DNA from: Papio anubis
Taxonomy: Eukaryota > Chordata > Mammalia > Primates > Cercopithecidae
Assembly: GCF_008728515.1 (NCBI RefSeq)
Contig: NC_044984.1
Location: 88,273,181 to 88,337,180 of the forward strand
Direction of reading: 5' to 3'
DNA: 64,000 bases
In this document: positions 22,519-35,260 of the stretch, piece by piece
How positions within the stretch are numbered: position 1 is the stretch's first letter
How the letters are laid out: each line of letters begins with the position of its first letter
Made by a program: the position numbers and the translations under genes
Notes under the pieces: model-generated
Told to the model about the DNA's origin: nothing
The model's input: only the letters and a program-made list of their open reading frames with translations
Databases searched by the model: none

Positions 22519-23140
22519 CAGTCCTCCCTTGGTATCCACAGCAGACTCATTCCAAGGCCTCTGCAGAAAGCAAAACCCATGGATGCTCAATTCCCTTGTA
22601 TAAAATCATGTAGTATTGCCATATAACCTACCACATCCTCTTGTATACTTTATTTATTTATTTTGAAACAGGATCTCACTCTGATGCCCAAGCTAGAGTA
22701 TAGTGGAGTGTTCCCAGGTCACTGTAGTCTCAACCTCCTCGGCTCAGGGGATCCTTCTGCCTTGGCCTCCCTAGTAGCTAGGACTACAGGCGCATGCCAC
22801 CATGCCTGGCTGATTTTTAAACATTTTTTATAGACATGACTATGTTGCCCAGGCTGGTCTTGAACTCAAGCAGTCCTCCCATCTGGGCCTCTCAAAGTGC
22901 TGGAATTATGTGAGTTACCATGCCAGGCTATCCTCCTGTATACTTTAAATCATCTGTAGGTTACTTACAATACCTAATACAATGTATGCTATGTAAACAG
23001 TTGTTATACTGTCTTGTTTTTTCTTTGTATTATTGTTATTGTTGTATTGTGGTTTTTGGTTTTTTTTTTCCGAATATTTTTGATTCACAGTCGGTTGAAT
23101 CTGGGGATGTGGAACCCACAGATGTAGAGGGCTGACTGTA
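22519..23140 (+). mobile_element. Tigger/mariner-like DNA transposon, split by Alu
   Basis: Starts CAGTCCTCCCTTGGTATCC and ends GGAACCCACAGATG...GGGCTGACTGTA; the two ends are inverted copies of each other (CAGTC/GACTG with matching interior), as in TA-inserting Tigger-type elements. It is a non-autonomous copy with no transposase. The Alu at 22652-22928 interrupts it. Confidence 0.75.
22648..22928 (-). mobile_element. AluJ, antisense, inside DNA transposon
   Basis: GAAACAGGATCTCACTCTGA, end GTGAGTTACCATGCCAGGC. The word CCTC(T/C)TGTATACTTTA on both sides is a target-site duplication made from the host transposon. Confidence 0.9.
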
Positions 23141-23274
23141 TTTATTTAGGGCAGTGCTAGAACATGTCCAATTAACTAACTTCTGTTCTGTCTCAATGAA
23201 CTCATTCTGCAGGAACAACACACTCATGTGCAGTGAGCACAGAGAGGCAGGGAAGGGGAGACAAAAGAAAGGAA

Positions 23275-23510
23275 GCAGCAATGATGAAGCATTTATTATA
23301 CCCCTGGCACATGGAAGGGGATTTCAAGTACATTGTGTCATTTAATCCTCTGACAATCTTAGGAGCCAGGAGCCATTTTGAGATTCAGAGTTTTAGCTTT
23401 TTTCCCTTTACTTTACAGGCCAGAAACTGATGCTCAAGGAAGCTAACTCACTCAGCCAAGGTCATTTGGCTAAAATACATAGCAGTGCCAAAACTTAGGA
23501 CTCTATGAGT
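23275..23510 (-). repeat. MIR fragment, antisense
   Basis: Order AGCATTTATTATACCCCTGG, TCATTTAATCCTCTGAC, AAACTGATGCTCAAGGAAGC, CAAGGTCATTTGGCTAA is the reverse complement of MIR. Confidence 0.75.
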
Positions 23511-24690
23511 TGTTATTTAAATGAACCCCTGAAGTATTGTCCAGGGCCTCAGAAAGGTGATGTCAGCTGCATATCAGCATGTGCCCAGCCCACCAGCTGG
23601 ATTTTTAGTGTATCTATCTCCCATTATCATTATAGAGAACAAATGAGTGACATTAATAAAATAGACAATCTTTAATAGGTTCTGCCTGCCACCAGCCATC
23701 AAAGTCCTACAAAACAGCAGAACAAAGTGAGGTTGCAGTTACTGCCCTGTGGTATTTAGTAAACAGCCAATATGATCCCATCTGAGACAGTCTGTGGGCA
23801 GGGCATGGCATGGGTTTTTTAATAGGGTATTTTTCTCAAGGCTGATGGAAAAGCACTCCATTCATGACCTTTCATCCATAGCCTTTTTTGCCTGAGAAAA
23901 TGTAGGAAGAGCTGATTCTCTGGGAGAAGGAAGACAGGTGGATCCCACACCCCACTGCTGGCGACACTGATTTTGGATAAATGGTTTAAATGTTCTTTCT
24001 TTCTCACACAAGTACGCAATTACGAGGGCAGCACTATGAAGTTGTCTTAGTATCTGAGTGATCTAGAGAGTATTCTGACTTTATTTGACCAAAAAAAATA
24101 TGAGCTCCTTCTGGACTTCTCTAAAGAATCCTTGTTGCTCTCTGTTCCCACCCCAAACTCTTCATTCTGTTCCCATGGAGCATTTCTGCAGTGAAATGTC
24201 ATTAGCTTACTCTACCCTCTGAGCAATAATCCTCCTGCCCTTTAGCAATGACAGGTATGTATCCTGCCTTCCAAACAGCTAATCTGATTAGGTCATCCAC
24301 AGGACTGAGACATGGTCTGTCCTCTGAATTTGTTAAGTCCAGCAAAGATTATCTGAGGTCACTGTTGGTCAGTCTGAATTTTGGGCTCCCAAGTAAAAAT
24401 CCAAAGAATTCCCTCCCCTGCTTCATTGTCTGTGAAATAAACAGATCTTCAAGTAGGATGGCCTCCCCTGTAATGCAGGACTTCCTTGAGTAGTGATTGT
24501 CCCAATATTTGAGATTCCTGGTGAATGTTTCAGACACAAACCTGCCTGTATGTGTCTTCACTGTTGGAATTTCCAGGCACAGTTTGCACTCGTAAGAACT
24601 TGTTTCCTTCTGTTCTCTGTTGACAATGTAGAGAAGGAAAAACGATTTAGAGAAATAATTTTCTCTCTACCCTTTTGTAGTTCTCAGTTG
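23511..24690. other. Intergenic DNA without a recognised gene
   Basis: No coding exon or confident repeat seen. The short open frames here have no known domain. Confidence 0.4.
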
Positions 24691-24970
24691 AGATTGACCC
24701 CATAACAAAAGATAGATTAATCAGAGAAAAACTAACAGAAGTTTAATAACATGTATATATGGTAGATACTCAGGGCAAAGTGAGTAAATCTCAAAAATAT
24801 TGCTTTGAGTTCCGGCTTTAATACCATCTTTCCCTCCAACAAAGAAAAAATGGTTTGGGGATCTGCCCAGTTATGACAAGATGGTCAGAAAATGCCCCCA
24901 GCCTCCCCTGGCACACACTTCTTATCCTTCATTATCCCAATATTTATACCATAATTTTGGTGGGATCGGT
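24690..24970 (-). mobile_element. Possible antisense LTR
   Basis: AAACTAACAGAAGTTTAATA and the surrounding text resemble an antisense ERV LTR end, but family and borders could not be set. Confidence 0.3.
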
Positions 24971-25015
24971 ATTAATATGACAATATAAATGTTGAACTGT
25001 GATGACTTTTCCTTA

Positions 25016-26460
25016 TCCAGCTTTTGGATTTAACTTGAATTCCTCTTCTTGTTTGTTTAGTTTCTGTGCATTTATCATTAATTCATCCCCAAACTCTCAA
25101 AAATGTTCATATGCAAGCATTCTATCAATTTCATCATCTTAGATCCTTATGAGTATTCTGGCTTTCTCCAATATAGATGAGTTGCCCTGTGGACTTGCTA
25201 CATAGCTGTTATCCTGAAGATTTTCTCTCAATATCATGCTGGGATTTATTGAACTTGTTTCTTGTGTAGGATCCCTTTGTCCTGCATTCCAGTATCTTTC
25301 TTGTTTTCCTCTTTTATTTTGGTGGAGGAGCTTCTCTAATTGCATCTTTAGAAAGGTGCATAGAGTGCTGTTTGAGAGCTTATATGTCTGGAAAAGATGT
25401 TATTTTATTTGATAGCTTGGCTGGGTATAAAATTCTATAAAATTCATTTTTCTGCAGAATTACTTCTAGCTTCTAGCATTATCATTGAGAAGATTAATGG
25501 TCATTCTGATTTTTCATTAGAATCTAACCAATTTTTCACTCTCTAGAAGCTTTAGAATTTTTTCTTTGATTTCAATATTCTTAAATTTCACAATGATATG
25601 TTTTGACTGATATATTTTATTCATTTTGCTGGACACTTGATAGGAACTTTTATCTCACAATGACTTTCAGTTTGAAATTTTCTTAAATTACTTTTTGATG
25701 ATTCCATTTACTGTTTTCTTTTTATCTCTTTCTATGACTCATAGTGTTTGGATATTGGACTTCCTGGCTTGATCCTTAAATTTCCTTGCCCTTTCTCTCT
25801 TATTTTTTGTCATTTTATTGTCCTTTGGAAGGTTTAATCAAATTTTCCTTCCAACCTTCTTACTGGATTTTTAATTTATAACATAATATTTTTAATTGCT
25901 AAGACTATTCTGTTGTATGAATGCACCATTTCAAAACAGCATCCTGCTTCATATTTACAATATATTCTCTTAGCTCTCTGATAGTTTTTGTCTTCTTATC
26001 TAATTTATATTTTCTCCAAATTACTTTAATCTCTTTGTTTTTAGTCTCGGCCTTTCATGTTAGAGGCTTTCTTTAAAAGGTGATGGTTGGCTGTTCATTT
26101 ATATTTAAAATTGGAGCCCTAAAAAGCTGAATGAGACTCTGTATTGTGGGTGGAGTTTCACGACCATTAGCTCACTTGTAGGATTATCAGGCTGAGCTGT
26201 TTGTTGGATAATCCTAATATAAGCGTCTTTAAATCTTTTCTTTTGACTTGTCAGATGTTTTCAGAGAAGAATCTTCTAAGATCCTGCACAGTTTTCTGGG
26301 AACCTAGTGATGGAAGAGGGCCATGAGCTGTAGCAGAGGGCTTCAACATTTAGTATTTAGTCCTCCTTCTTTCAAAATGATTGCTGCCCTCAACTGTGCC
26401 ATGTATCCCACACTTCAGAGACCTTCTGTTTTTGCTGTCTCTGGAGTATAAACCACAAAT
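25016..26460 (-). mobile_element. Old AT-rich L1-like sequence, probably antisense
   Basis: T-rich sequence of the kind seen in antisense L1, including GCTTGGCTGGGTATAAAATT. No ORF survives. Assignment is by composition and a few words only. Confidence 0.4.
25565..25694 (+). repeat. Local duplication 2, copy A
   Basis: 130 bp from TTTGATTTCAATATTC to TTAAATTACTTT. An equal-length copy lies at 27215-27344 with five mismatches by eye (about 96% identity). Confidence 0.88.
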
Positions 26461-26863
26461 TTCTGCTGAGGGAAAAAGGGGTTAATTATCTGATCACACA
26501 AAGTAAGCATTAGGATTTGGGCGGGGGAGCGGGGAGGATTTGAATTTGTGTCTATCTGACTCCTAGACTTTTGTATTCCCCTTTACTCCCAAATCATAAA
26601 CCCCTGCTACTTCTAATTCTTGCGACTTTGTGATTCTATTTTAGAAAATGGGCTACTACTTAGCTTGCTCACTTAGGACATAGGTAGCTGTCCTAGATCC
26701 GCTAGGTCAGTTTTCTTTCCTCTTTCTGTTTTCTAACTCACAACATTTGATGGCTTTCATTTTCCCTCCAATTATCCTTTCCTTCTTGGGTTTCCTTCCT
26801 ATATGTTAGTTAGTAGGGATCCATAAAAAGTACAGGAAGACATGTGTGTTTAATATCTGCTAT
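26461..26863. other. Intergenic DNA; G-rich patch
   Basis: G-rich run GGGCGGGGGAGCGGGGAGG at about 26520-26538; otherwise unassigned. Confidence 0.4.
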
Positions 26864-27166
26864 CTTTTTTTTTTTTTTTTTTTTTGAGACGGAGTCTCGC
26901 ACTGTGTCACCCAGGCTGGAGTGCAGTGGCGCGATCTCGGCTCACTGCAAGCTCTGCCTCCCAGGTTCACGCCATTCTCCTGCCTCAGCCTCCGAGTAGC
27001 TGGGACTACAGGCGCCCGCCACCACGCCCGGCTAGTTTTTTGTATTTTCAGTAGAGACGGGGTTTCACCATGTTAGCCAGGATGGTCTTGATCTCCTGAC
27101 CTCGTGATCCACCCGCCTCGGCCTCCCAAAGTGCTGGGATTACAGGCTTGAGCCACCGCGCCCGGC
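26864..27166 (-). mobile_element. AluY, antisense, Old World monkey-like
   Basis: TGAGACGGAGTCTCGCACTG to GGCTTGAGCCACCGCGCCC. AATATCTGCTATCTTT is present on both sides as a target-site duplication. Young; lies between the two copies of local duplication 2. Confidence 0.95.
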
Positions 27167-27214
27167 CCCAATATCTGCTATCTTTAAGCTGTATTTGACA
27201 TATATATGTATATA

Positions 27215-27344
27215 TTTGATTCCAATATTCTTAAATTTCACAATTATATGTTTTGATTAATATATTTTATTAATTTTGCTGGACACTTGATAGGAACTTT
27301 TATCTCACAATGACTTTCAGTTTGAAATTTTCTTAAATTACTTT
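27215..27344 (+). repeat. Local duplication 2, copy B, between AT tracts
   Basis: Copy of 25565-25694. It is bordered by TA dinucleotide tracts on both sides (about 27200-27214 and 27345-27360), as if inserted into an AT microsatellite. Confidence 0.88.
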
Positions 27345-27960
27345 AAAATATATATATTTTTTAAACTTGGAAGTCCAAGATCAACATATATATTTTACTG
27401 ACAAAATGTTCCAATATGTAATTTGCTCTCTTAATGATTACTTTTTTTTTAAGTAAGAAAGCTACAGCAGTAATTCTTGAGGCATATTAGATCATTTCTT
27501 ACTGACAAAATACTTTTCAACCAATTATTACAGGGATATGGTTCAACTGAAATTGTAATGGCCTAATTTACAAAGATAAAACTGTCTATTTTAGGGAATG
27601 CAGTAAATTTCAAAACTAAACGAGGGAATGTGAAAGGAATGAGGTAAACTGTGAATACCCATGGTAGAAGAACACTAGGAAATAAAACCCTAGACCAGGT
27701 TGAACTGGGAATGATGCTTCATCAGAAACAGCATGCCTGGACATAGAATCCAAATTGTTTTTGAGTGGGGAGTCCAGAGCCAAAATTGATTTTCCTATTC
27801 TAAGACTGAGTCACAATGTTAGGAAATTAGAAAGAGAAATTTAAAATAGCTCAGAATCAGGATTAAGAACAGCAAAAGAGGACTTGACAATTTCTCTTTT
27901 TAAAAATGCTCTGAGCATGTTTGTGTTTATGGGAAAGATTTAAAGGTTGAAAACATCCAA
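27345..27960. other. Intergenic AT-rich DNA
   Basis: No confident family or gene. Confidence 0.4.
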
Positions 27961-28500
27961 TATTGTTAAAATTGTGAAGAAATAGGCAATTTCATTTACT
28001 GTTGGAGAGTATAGAATTATTAAATAGTAATTGGTAACTCTTTATTAAAATTATAAATGTGGATTTAGTTTGACTCAACATTTCAACTCCTACAAATAAT
28101 CCTTCAGGAAACACTGAAAAGTGATGTACAAGGATGTTCATTGCATCATTGCTTGTAATAGCGAAAACTGAACACAACCAAAATGTTCATTATAGAGGAT
28201 TATTTCAATTCATGGTGCTACAGACCCAAATATAACTAGTCTTTTGTGGTCCGCTCTTATAAGGAGATTCATTCAAAAGAAACTAATTTAATATCTCTCA
28301 AACAACATTGAAAGAGACCTAATTCATAACCTATAACTCCATTTATAATTTATCCTTGTTTTACAGCCTTTTATCGACATATGGAGCACCATATATCAGG
28401 CAAAAGACATAAAGTCAATTAAAATATATGTATACAATGATATCTAAAATATGTTGTTCAACTTTTTACCAAAATGTTATAAAATAGAATACATGGTATA
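27960..28500 (+). mobile_element. Old L1 (L1M-type) ORF2 3' fragment, sense
   Basis: Contains ATGTTCATTGCATCATTGCT, TGTAATAGCGAAAACTG and CCAAAATGTTCATTA, degraded versions of the ORF2 C-terminal region. No open frame survives. Confidence 0.6.
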
Positions 28501-28599
28501 ATTTCATTAATGTTTAAAAAATATAAAGACTTCCAGCTTTGAGTAATGGCAGAGTAGTTAGTATCAGACTAAACCTTCCACTGCTTATGAACTCATTCT

Positions 28600-28675
28600 G
28601 TCTCTCTCTCTCTCTCCCTCTCTCCCTCTCTCTGTGTCTCTCTCTCTGTCTCTCTCTCACACACACACACACATG
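28600..28675. repeat. TC-rich then CA compound microsatellite
   Basis: About 60 bp of TC/CCTC/TG units ending in about 9 CA units. Confidence 0.93.
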
Positions 28676-30125
28676 CACAAGAAGGACCAAAAATAGGCAC
28701 AAACTGGAGGAGATATAATACATATTTAACTGGTTTTTTACCTGAAGACATCCACCACCTGCAGAACAAGTACTTATTTAACTAAAGAATTAGAGGCTTG
28801 AGTACAGCGCTGCCAGAGCAACTGGAAATTGAAGTGGGTTGTTGGGGGATCCCAGGAGGTTAGGAGTAATAGAACGGGGAGGTCCCAGAATTATGTACAA
28901 AATCTTCTCAAAACCTTGGCTGACTCTTTAACCACAAATGTGCAGGGCAAGACTCCAAAGAGCATAGCAGAAAACATCAGCTGGAAGGCTAAGCAGAGAT
29001 TTCAGCAGCTGCCTAGTACTGGAGAGATACAGTTTGAAGTTAAAATCTCACCAAATTAGTGGGGCTTGATAAACATCTCTTGAATTCCATCAGTATGCCA
29101 GAAGCATCATGCCCTAGATATGAGGATCATATCCCAAAACTCAGAGTTATATCCTAGGAGTAAGAGCAAAAATTAAATATAACTAGCTTAATAAAGCCTG
29201 GAAATAAGCCTACACAGGATTAAGGTTATCCACAAGAAATTTACCTGCCTACTAGAACAAAACCAAATACTATTCTGATGAAAATGACAGAATTTAGAGT
29301 TTCTACATTGTCCAGCATACAATAAAAATTACCAGACATGTAAAGAAGCAGAAATATATGACAATAATAGAAAGAGAGAGAGAAACTCCAGAAAAAAAAG
29401 ATACCCACAAACAAAGCAGGTATTGTAATTAACATATAAGGACTTTAAAATTACTATTGTAAATATGTTACAGAATTTACAGGAAACAATGGGTGTAATG
29501 TGTGGAGACATGAGGATTTCAGGAAAGAGATGAAAATGCTGAAAAAGAACCAAATGGAAATCAGAACTAAAAAAATGCAATCTCAGAACTGAAAAATACA
29601 ATATCTGAAATAAAAAATACAATACCTGAAAAAATTATGGATGGGATCAACATCAGTTTGAAAACAATAGAAGGAAAGATCAGAGAACTTGAAGAAAAGC
29701 CAACAAAAATCACCAACTGAAGGAGAAGAATATTTGAAAAGAAATGAACAGAGCCTTCCTTACCAATAGGGAAATAATAAGCAATCTAACATATGTGTTA
29801 TTCAGGAGAAAAGAGAATTAATGAGGCAAAAAATATTTAAGGAGACTTGGCTGAAAATTTTCCAAATTTGAATAATAATATCAATTTATGAATCTAAGAA
29901 GCCCAGTACACCTCAAACAGAAAAAAAATAGAAATTCATATCTAGGCACATAATTGACAAATTGCTGAAAACCAAGGATAAAGAAAAAAATCTTCAGAAC
30001 AGCCCGATAAAAGACACATTTTATACATGGAAATAAAGACAAGAGTCACTGAAAATGATTCATCAGAAATAATGAATGATTTAGAGGTGGGAGCAGGACT
30101 TCCCAGGCCCTCTCCCAAGTAAAAT
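28676..30125 (+). mobile_element. Old L1/HAL1-like 5' region and ORF1 remnant, sense
   Basis: A-rich sense sequence with words typical of L1 ORF1, such as GATCAGAGAACTTGAAGAAA and repeated CTGAAAAATACAAT. Many stops, so no functional protein. HAL1 (ORF1-only L1 relative) is a plausible alternative to L1M. Confidence 0.55.
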
Positions 30126-30960
30126 AGCAATTTAACTGGTGAAAAGTATTTTTTAAAAAGTCATTCCAAGTCTCTGGAAATTGTCCTAAAGACATACAAC
30201 ATACAACACATGAAGAAGTATTTATTCAAGAAAATCTACTAAATATTGGTGAGAACACTGACAGTCTGTGGCACTTGAACCATGATCTGCTCATTCCATT
30301 TCCTCACCTCTCCTCAGGTCTGTGTTATGGAAGCTCTACCCTGAGAATGTGCAACTAAGAAAATGAAGAGGGGACCTTCCTCTCCCTTAAGTTCCCAGGC
30401 TGGGGCTACCGTTTTACCCTCAGAAGGGCAGGCTACTGACATTTTTTTTGTCTATCCCAGCCCTGTGTTGCAGGAGCTCTATTCCTGGTAGACATGGCCA
30501 AGAGGAACAGGTCTTGCTTCCCCCATCATGCACCCCCACCAGTAGTGTGGAAGCTCTGCCCCAAGTGCGGCACCCAAGAGTACTGGGACTCCAAACACGT
30601 ACACTCCAGCCAGCTCATAGGGTGGAGGTTTCACGCTGAGATGGGCAAGCCAAGAAGACCAGGGACTGCCACTCCTCCTCAAAGCCCATTATAGAGTGGG
30701 AATGTCACCCCGGGAAAAGCAGGTCCCAACCCCAAACTCCTTTTGAGTGGCACCGGGTTTCTTCCCAGAGAGAAAGGCAGGCCATAGGATCAACCCCACA
30801 TATCTGCCTGAGGGGACTGATTATTTGGAAGAGAAAATGGAGAACACCATGTCTAAAGCTATTGTGAAATGGAGATGATAGTGGACAACAATTAAAAGGA
30901 GTCTGGTAGCTCTGACATAGGCAAAATGGGAGCACAGATGTTTTCAAACAAATGAAAAGA
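30126..30960 (+). mobile_element. L1-like fragment with short repeated units
   Basis: Three similar words around GTGT(T/G)...GGAAGCTCT(A/G)CC occur at about 30322, 30466 and 30545, followed by ACTACATGCCGTATACAAGA, reminiscent of L1 ORF2. Probably another old L1 piece. Confidence 0.45.
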
Positions 30961-31639
30961 CAAGACTCAACTACATGCCGTATACAAGAGATACACTATG
31001 AATGTAAAAGCAAACAAGTCAGAAATTCAGAATTTTTAATGGGATGTTTCTGTATACCTCTCTTTCAGTATTCTTGCTCGGCACATAGTGGTTCCAGAAT
31101 TATTGGGTTTTAAATTTTAACCTAATGTCTTAATATTTATTTATTTACTTAGGCTAGTCAAGTGATACAGTGGATGTTTGTCTACTAATGACTCCCTGTC
31201 ATCTTATCCATGCTGTCCTATAATTGTTTAAAATAATGTGAATCTTTCTTTATCCTGCCTCACATTAAATGGAAACATTTAAAAAAAATTTTGTGGGTAC
31301 AGTAGGTAGTAGGATAGGTATATATGTAGGTAATGGGGTATTCATCCCTTCAAGACTTTATCTTTTGAGTTACAAACAATCTGATTACACTTTCTAAGTT
31401 ATTTTAAAATATACAATTAAGTTGTTATTGACTATAGTCACCCTGTTTTGATATCAAATAGTAGGTCTTATTCATTCTTTCTGTTTTTTTGTGTCCATTA
31501 ACTATCCTTCACCTCTCCCGCAGCTCCCCATGACCTTCCCAGCCTCTGGTTACCATCCTTCTGTTCTCTATGTCCAGGAGTTTAATTGTTTTTATTTTTA
31601 GAACCCACAAATAAATGAGAACATGCAATGTTGGTCTTT

Positions 31640-33844
31640 CTGTGTCTGACTTATTTCACTTCATAATGATCGCTGGCTTCATCCATGTTGCAAATGATTG
31701 GCTTTGCATTATTTTTTATTGCTGAATAGTACTCTATTGTGTATATGTACCACATTTTCCTTATCCATTCATCTGTTGATGGACACTTAAGTTGCTTACA
31801 AATGTTAGCTATTGTAAACAGTGCTGCAACAAACATAGGAATGCAGGTATCTCTTCGATATATGAATTTTCTTTCTTTTGGGTATATCCCTAGCAGTGGG
31901 ATTGCTGGATCATACAGTAGTTCAATTTTTAGCTTTTAAGGAACCTCCAAACTATTCTCCATAGTAGTTGTACTAATTCACATGCCCACCAACAGTGTAT
32001 GAGTGTTCCCTTTTCTTCACATACTGGCCAACATTTGTTATTGCCTGTCTTTTGGATATAAGCCATTTTAACTGGGATGAGATGATATCTCATTGTGGTT
32101 TAAATTTGTATTTCTCTGATGATCAATAATGTTGAGCACCTTTTCATATGCCTGTTTGCCATTTGTATGTTTTCTGTTGAGAAATGTCTATTCAAGTCTT
32201 TTGCCCATTTTTTGAATGGATTATTAGATTTTTCCTGTAGAATTGAAATCCTTATATATGGTAGTTATTAATCCCTTGTCAGATGGGTAGTTTGCAAATA
32301 TTTTCTCTCATTCTCTGGGTTGTCTCTTCACGTTGTTAATTGTCTCATTTGCTGTGCAGAAGCTCTTTAACTTGATGTGGTATCATTTGTGCATGTTTAC
32401 TTTGGTTGCCTTTGCTTGTGGGGTATTGCTCAATAAATTTTTGCCCAGGCCAGTGTTCTAGAGATTTTCCCCAATGTTTTCTTGTAGTAGAAGACATAGT
32501 TCAAGGTCTTTGATTTAAGTCTTTAATCCATTTTTATTTGATTTCTGTATATGGCTAGAGATAGGGGTCTAGTTTCACTCATGTGCCTTTGGATATCCAG
32601 TTTTCCTAACACCATTTGTTGAAGAGACTTTCTTTTCCCCAGTGTATATTCTTGGCACCTTTGTCAAAAAATGTTTTCATGCTAGGTGTGTGGATTTGTT
32701 TCTGGGTTCTCTATTCTGTTCCATTGGTCTATGTGTCTGTTTTTAGGCTGGTACCATACTGTTTTGGTTACTATAGCTCTGTAGTATAATTTGAAAGCAG
32801 ATAATGTGATTCCTCCAGTTTTGTTCTTTTTGCTTAAGATATCTTTGACTATTCTGGCTCTTTTTGTAGTTCTATATAAATTTTTGGATTGTTTTTGCTA
32901 TTTCTGTGAAGAATATTATTGGTATTTTGATAGAGTTTGCATTGAATCTGTAGATTGCTTTGGGTAGTATGAATATTTTAACAATATTGATTTTTCCAAT
33001 CTGTGAACATAGAATATTTTTCTCTTTTTTTGGTGTCCTCTTCAATTTCTTTCATAAGTGTTTTATAGTTTTCATTATAAACATCTTTTGCTTCTTTGGT
33101 TAAGTATTTCTGGATGTTTAATTTTATGTGTGGATACTGTAAATGGGATTACTTTTTTCATTTCTTCTTCAGATTGCTCACTATTGGCATATAGAAATGC
33201 TACTGATTTTTGTATGTTGATTTTGTATCCTGTAACTTTACTGAATTTGTTTATCAGTTCTAATAGTTTCTTTGTGGAGTCTTTAGGTTTTTCCAAATAT
33301 AAGATTATGTTATCTGCAAACAAGGAAAATTTGACTTTCCAGTTTGGATGACCTTTATATCTTCCTCTTGTCTTATTGCTCTAGCTAGGACTTCCAGTAC
33401 TATGTTTAATAACAGTGGTGAAAGTGGGCACATCCTTGTCCTGTTCTAGAGCATACAGGAAAGGCTTTAAGTTTTTCCACATTCAGTATTATACTATCTG
33501 TGGGTCTTTCATATCTGGCTTTCATTATGTTGAAGTATGTTTCTTCTTTCCCCAGTTTTTTGAGGGTTTTTAATCATGAAGAGATGTTCAATTTTATTAC
33601 ATGATTTTTCAGCATCAATTGAAATGATCATATAGTTTTTACCCTTCATTCTGTGGATATGATGTATCACATTGATTAATTTGCATATGTTGAACCATCC
33701 TTGCATCCCAGGGATAAATCCCATTTGATTGTGATGAATGATCTTTCTAATGTATTGTTGAATTCGATTTGTTAGTATTTTGTTGAGGATTTTTACATAA
33801 ATATCCACCAGAGATATTGACCTGTAGTTTTTTGTTTTTCATTT

Positions 33845-33886
<42 letters not shown>

Positions 33887-35260
33887 TTTGTCTGGTTTTG
33901 GTATCAAGGTAATACTGGCCTTGTAGAATGAGTTTGGAAGTAGTCCCTCCTCCTCTATTTTTCAGCATAGTTTGAGTAGGATTGGTATTACTTCTTCTTT
34001 AAATGTTTGGTAGAATTCAGCAGTGAAGCCATTAGGTCCTGGGCTTTTCTTTACTGGGAGACTTGTTATTATATAAGGCTTTTATCTCATTACTTGTTAT
34101 TGGTCTGTTAAGGTTTTGGGTTTGTTCCTGATTTAATTTTGGTAGGTTGTATTTTTCTAGGAATTTGTCCATTTCTTCTAAATTTTCCAATTTATTGGTA
34201 TTTGGTGCTCATAGTAGCCACTAATGATCCTTTGAATTTCTGTTATATCAGATGTAATGTCTCCTTTTTCAATTCTGATTTTATTTATTTGCATCTTTTC
34301 TCTTTTTTTCTTAGGCTGGCTAAAGTTTTGTCAATTTTGTTTAACTTTTCTAAACACCAACTTTTTGTTTCATTGATATTTTGTATGTTTTTATTTCAGT
34401 TTCATTTATTTCTGTTCTGATCTTTATTATTTCTTTTCTTCTACCAATTTTGGGTTTGGTTTCCTCTTGCTTTTCTAGTTCTTTAAGATGCATTGTTAGA
34501 TTGCTCATTTGAAGTTTTCCCTTTTTTTTAATTTAAGCACTTATAGCTATAAGTTTCCCTCTTAGTACTGATTTTGCTGCATCCCATAGGTTTTGGTATC
34601 ATTTGTTTCAATACATTTTTTAAATTTCCTTTTTAATTTCTTCGTTGACCCACTGGTAATTCAGGAGTATATTGTTTAATTTCCATGTATTTGTAAAGTT
34701 TCCAAAATTCCTCTTGTTATTGATTTCTAGTTTTATTCCATTGTGATGAGAGAAGACGGTTGTCGTCATTTCAATTTTTTTTGAATGTTGTAAGACTTGT
34801 TTTGTGACCTAACATATGGCCTGTCCTTGAGAATGATCCATGTGCTAAGGGAAAAAAATGTGTATTCTGTAGCCATTGGATGAAATGTTCTGTAAATATT
34901 TACTAGATCTATTTGATCTATAGTGCAGATTAAGTCTGGTATTTCTTTGTTGATTTTCTGTCTGGAATATCTGTCCAATGCTGAAAGTGGAGTGTTGAAG
35001 TCTCTAGCTGTTATTGTATTATTACCTATCTCTCTCTTCAGTTCTAATATTTGTTTTATATATCTGGATGCTTCAGTGTTTGAGTCATATGTATTTAAAA
35101 TTGTTATATCCTCTTGCTGAATTGACCCCTTTAACATTATATAGTGACCTTCTTTATTTCTTCTTATAATTTTGGGCTTGAAAGCTATTTTGTCTGATGG
35201 CACTATAGCAACTCCTGCTGATTTTTGTTTTGTTTTTTTTTTCCATCCTTTTATTTTCAG
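31640..35260 (-). pseudogene. L1 ORF2 remnant (endonuclease and reverse transcriptase)
   Basis: Minus-strand fragments in several frames: endonuclease part 34766-35203 (ARDFNTPLSALDR), fingers/palm 33509-33808 (MGFIPGMQGWFNI, ISIDAEKSCNKIE), palm 33075-33323, and C-terminal 31651-31836. The reverse transcriptase motif reads FADN (about 33309-33320) where L1 normally has FADD, so a catalytic Asp is lost. Stops and frame changes separate the pieces; no functional enzyme is expected. Confidence 0.88.
33848..33885. repeat. TG microsatellite inside L1
   Basis: About 19 TG units inserted within the ORF2 remnant; not part of the standard L1 text. Confidence 0.93.

Noticed and set aside
30448..30694. 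Possible zinc-finger-like peptide (LCPKCGTQEYW)
   Set aside because: Only one CxxC pair, in an L1-like stretch with internal repeats, and no further zinc-binding residues in order.
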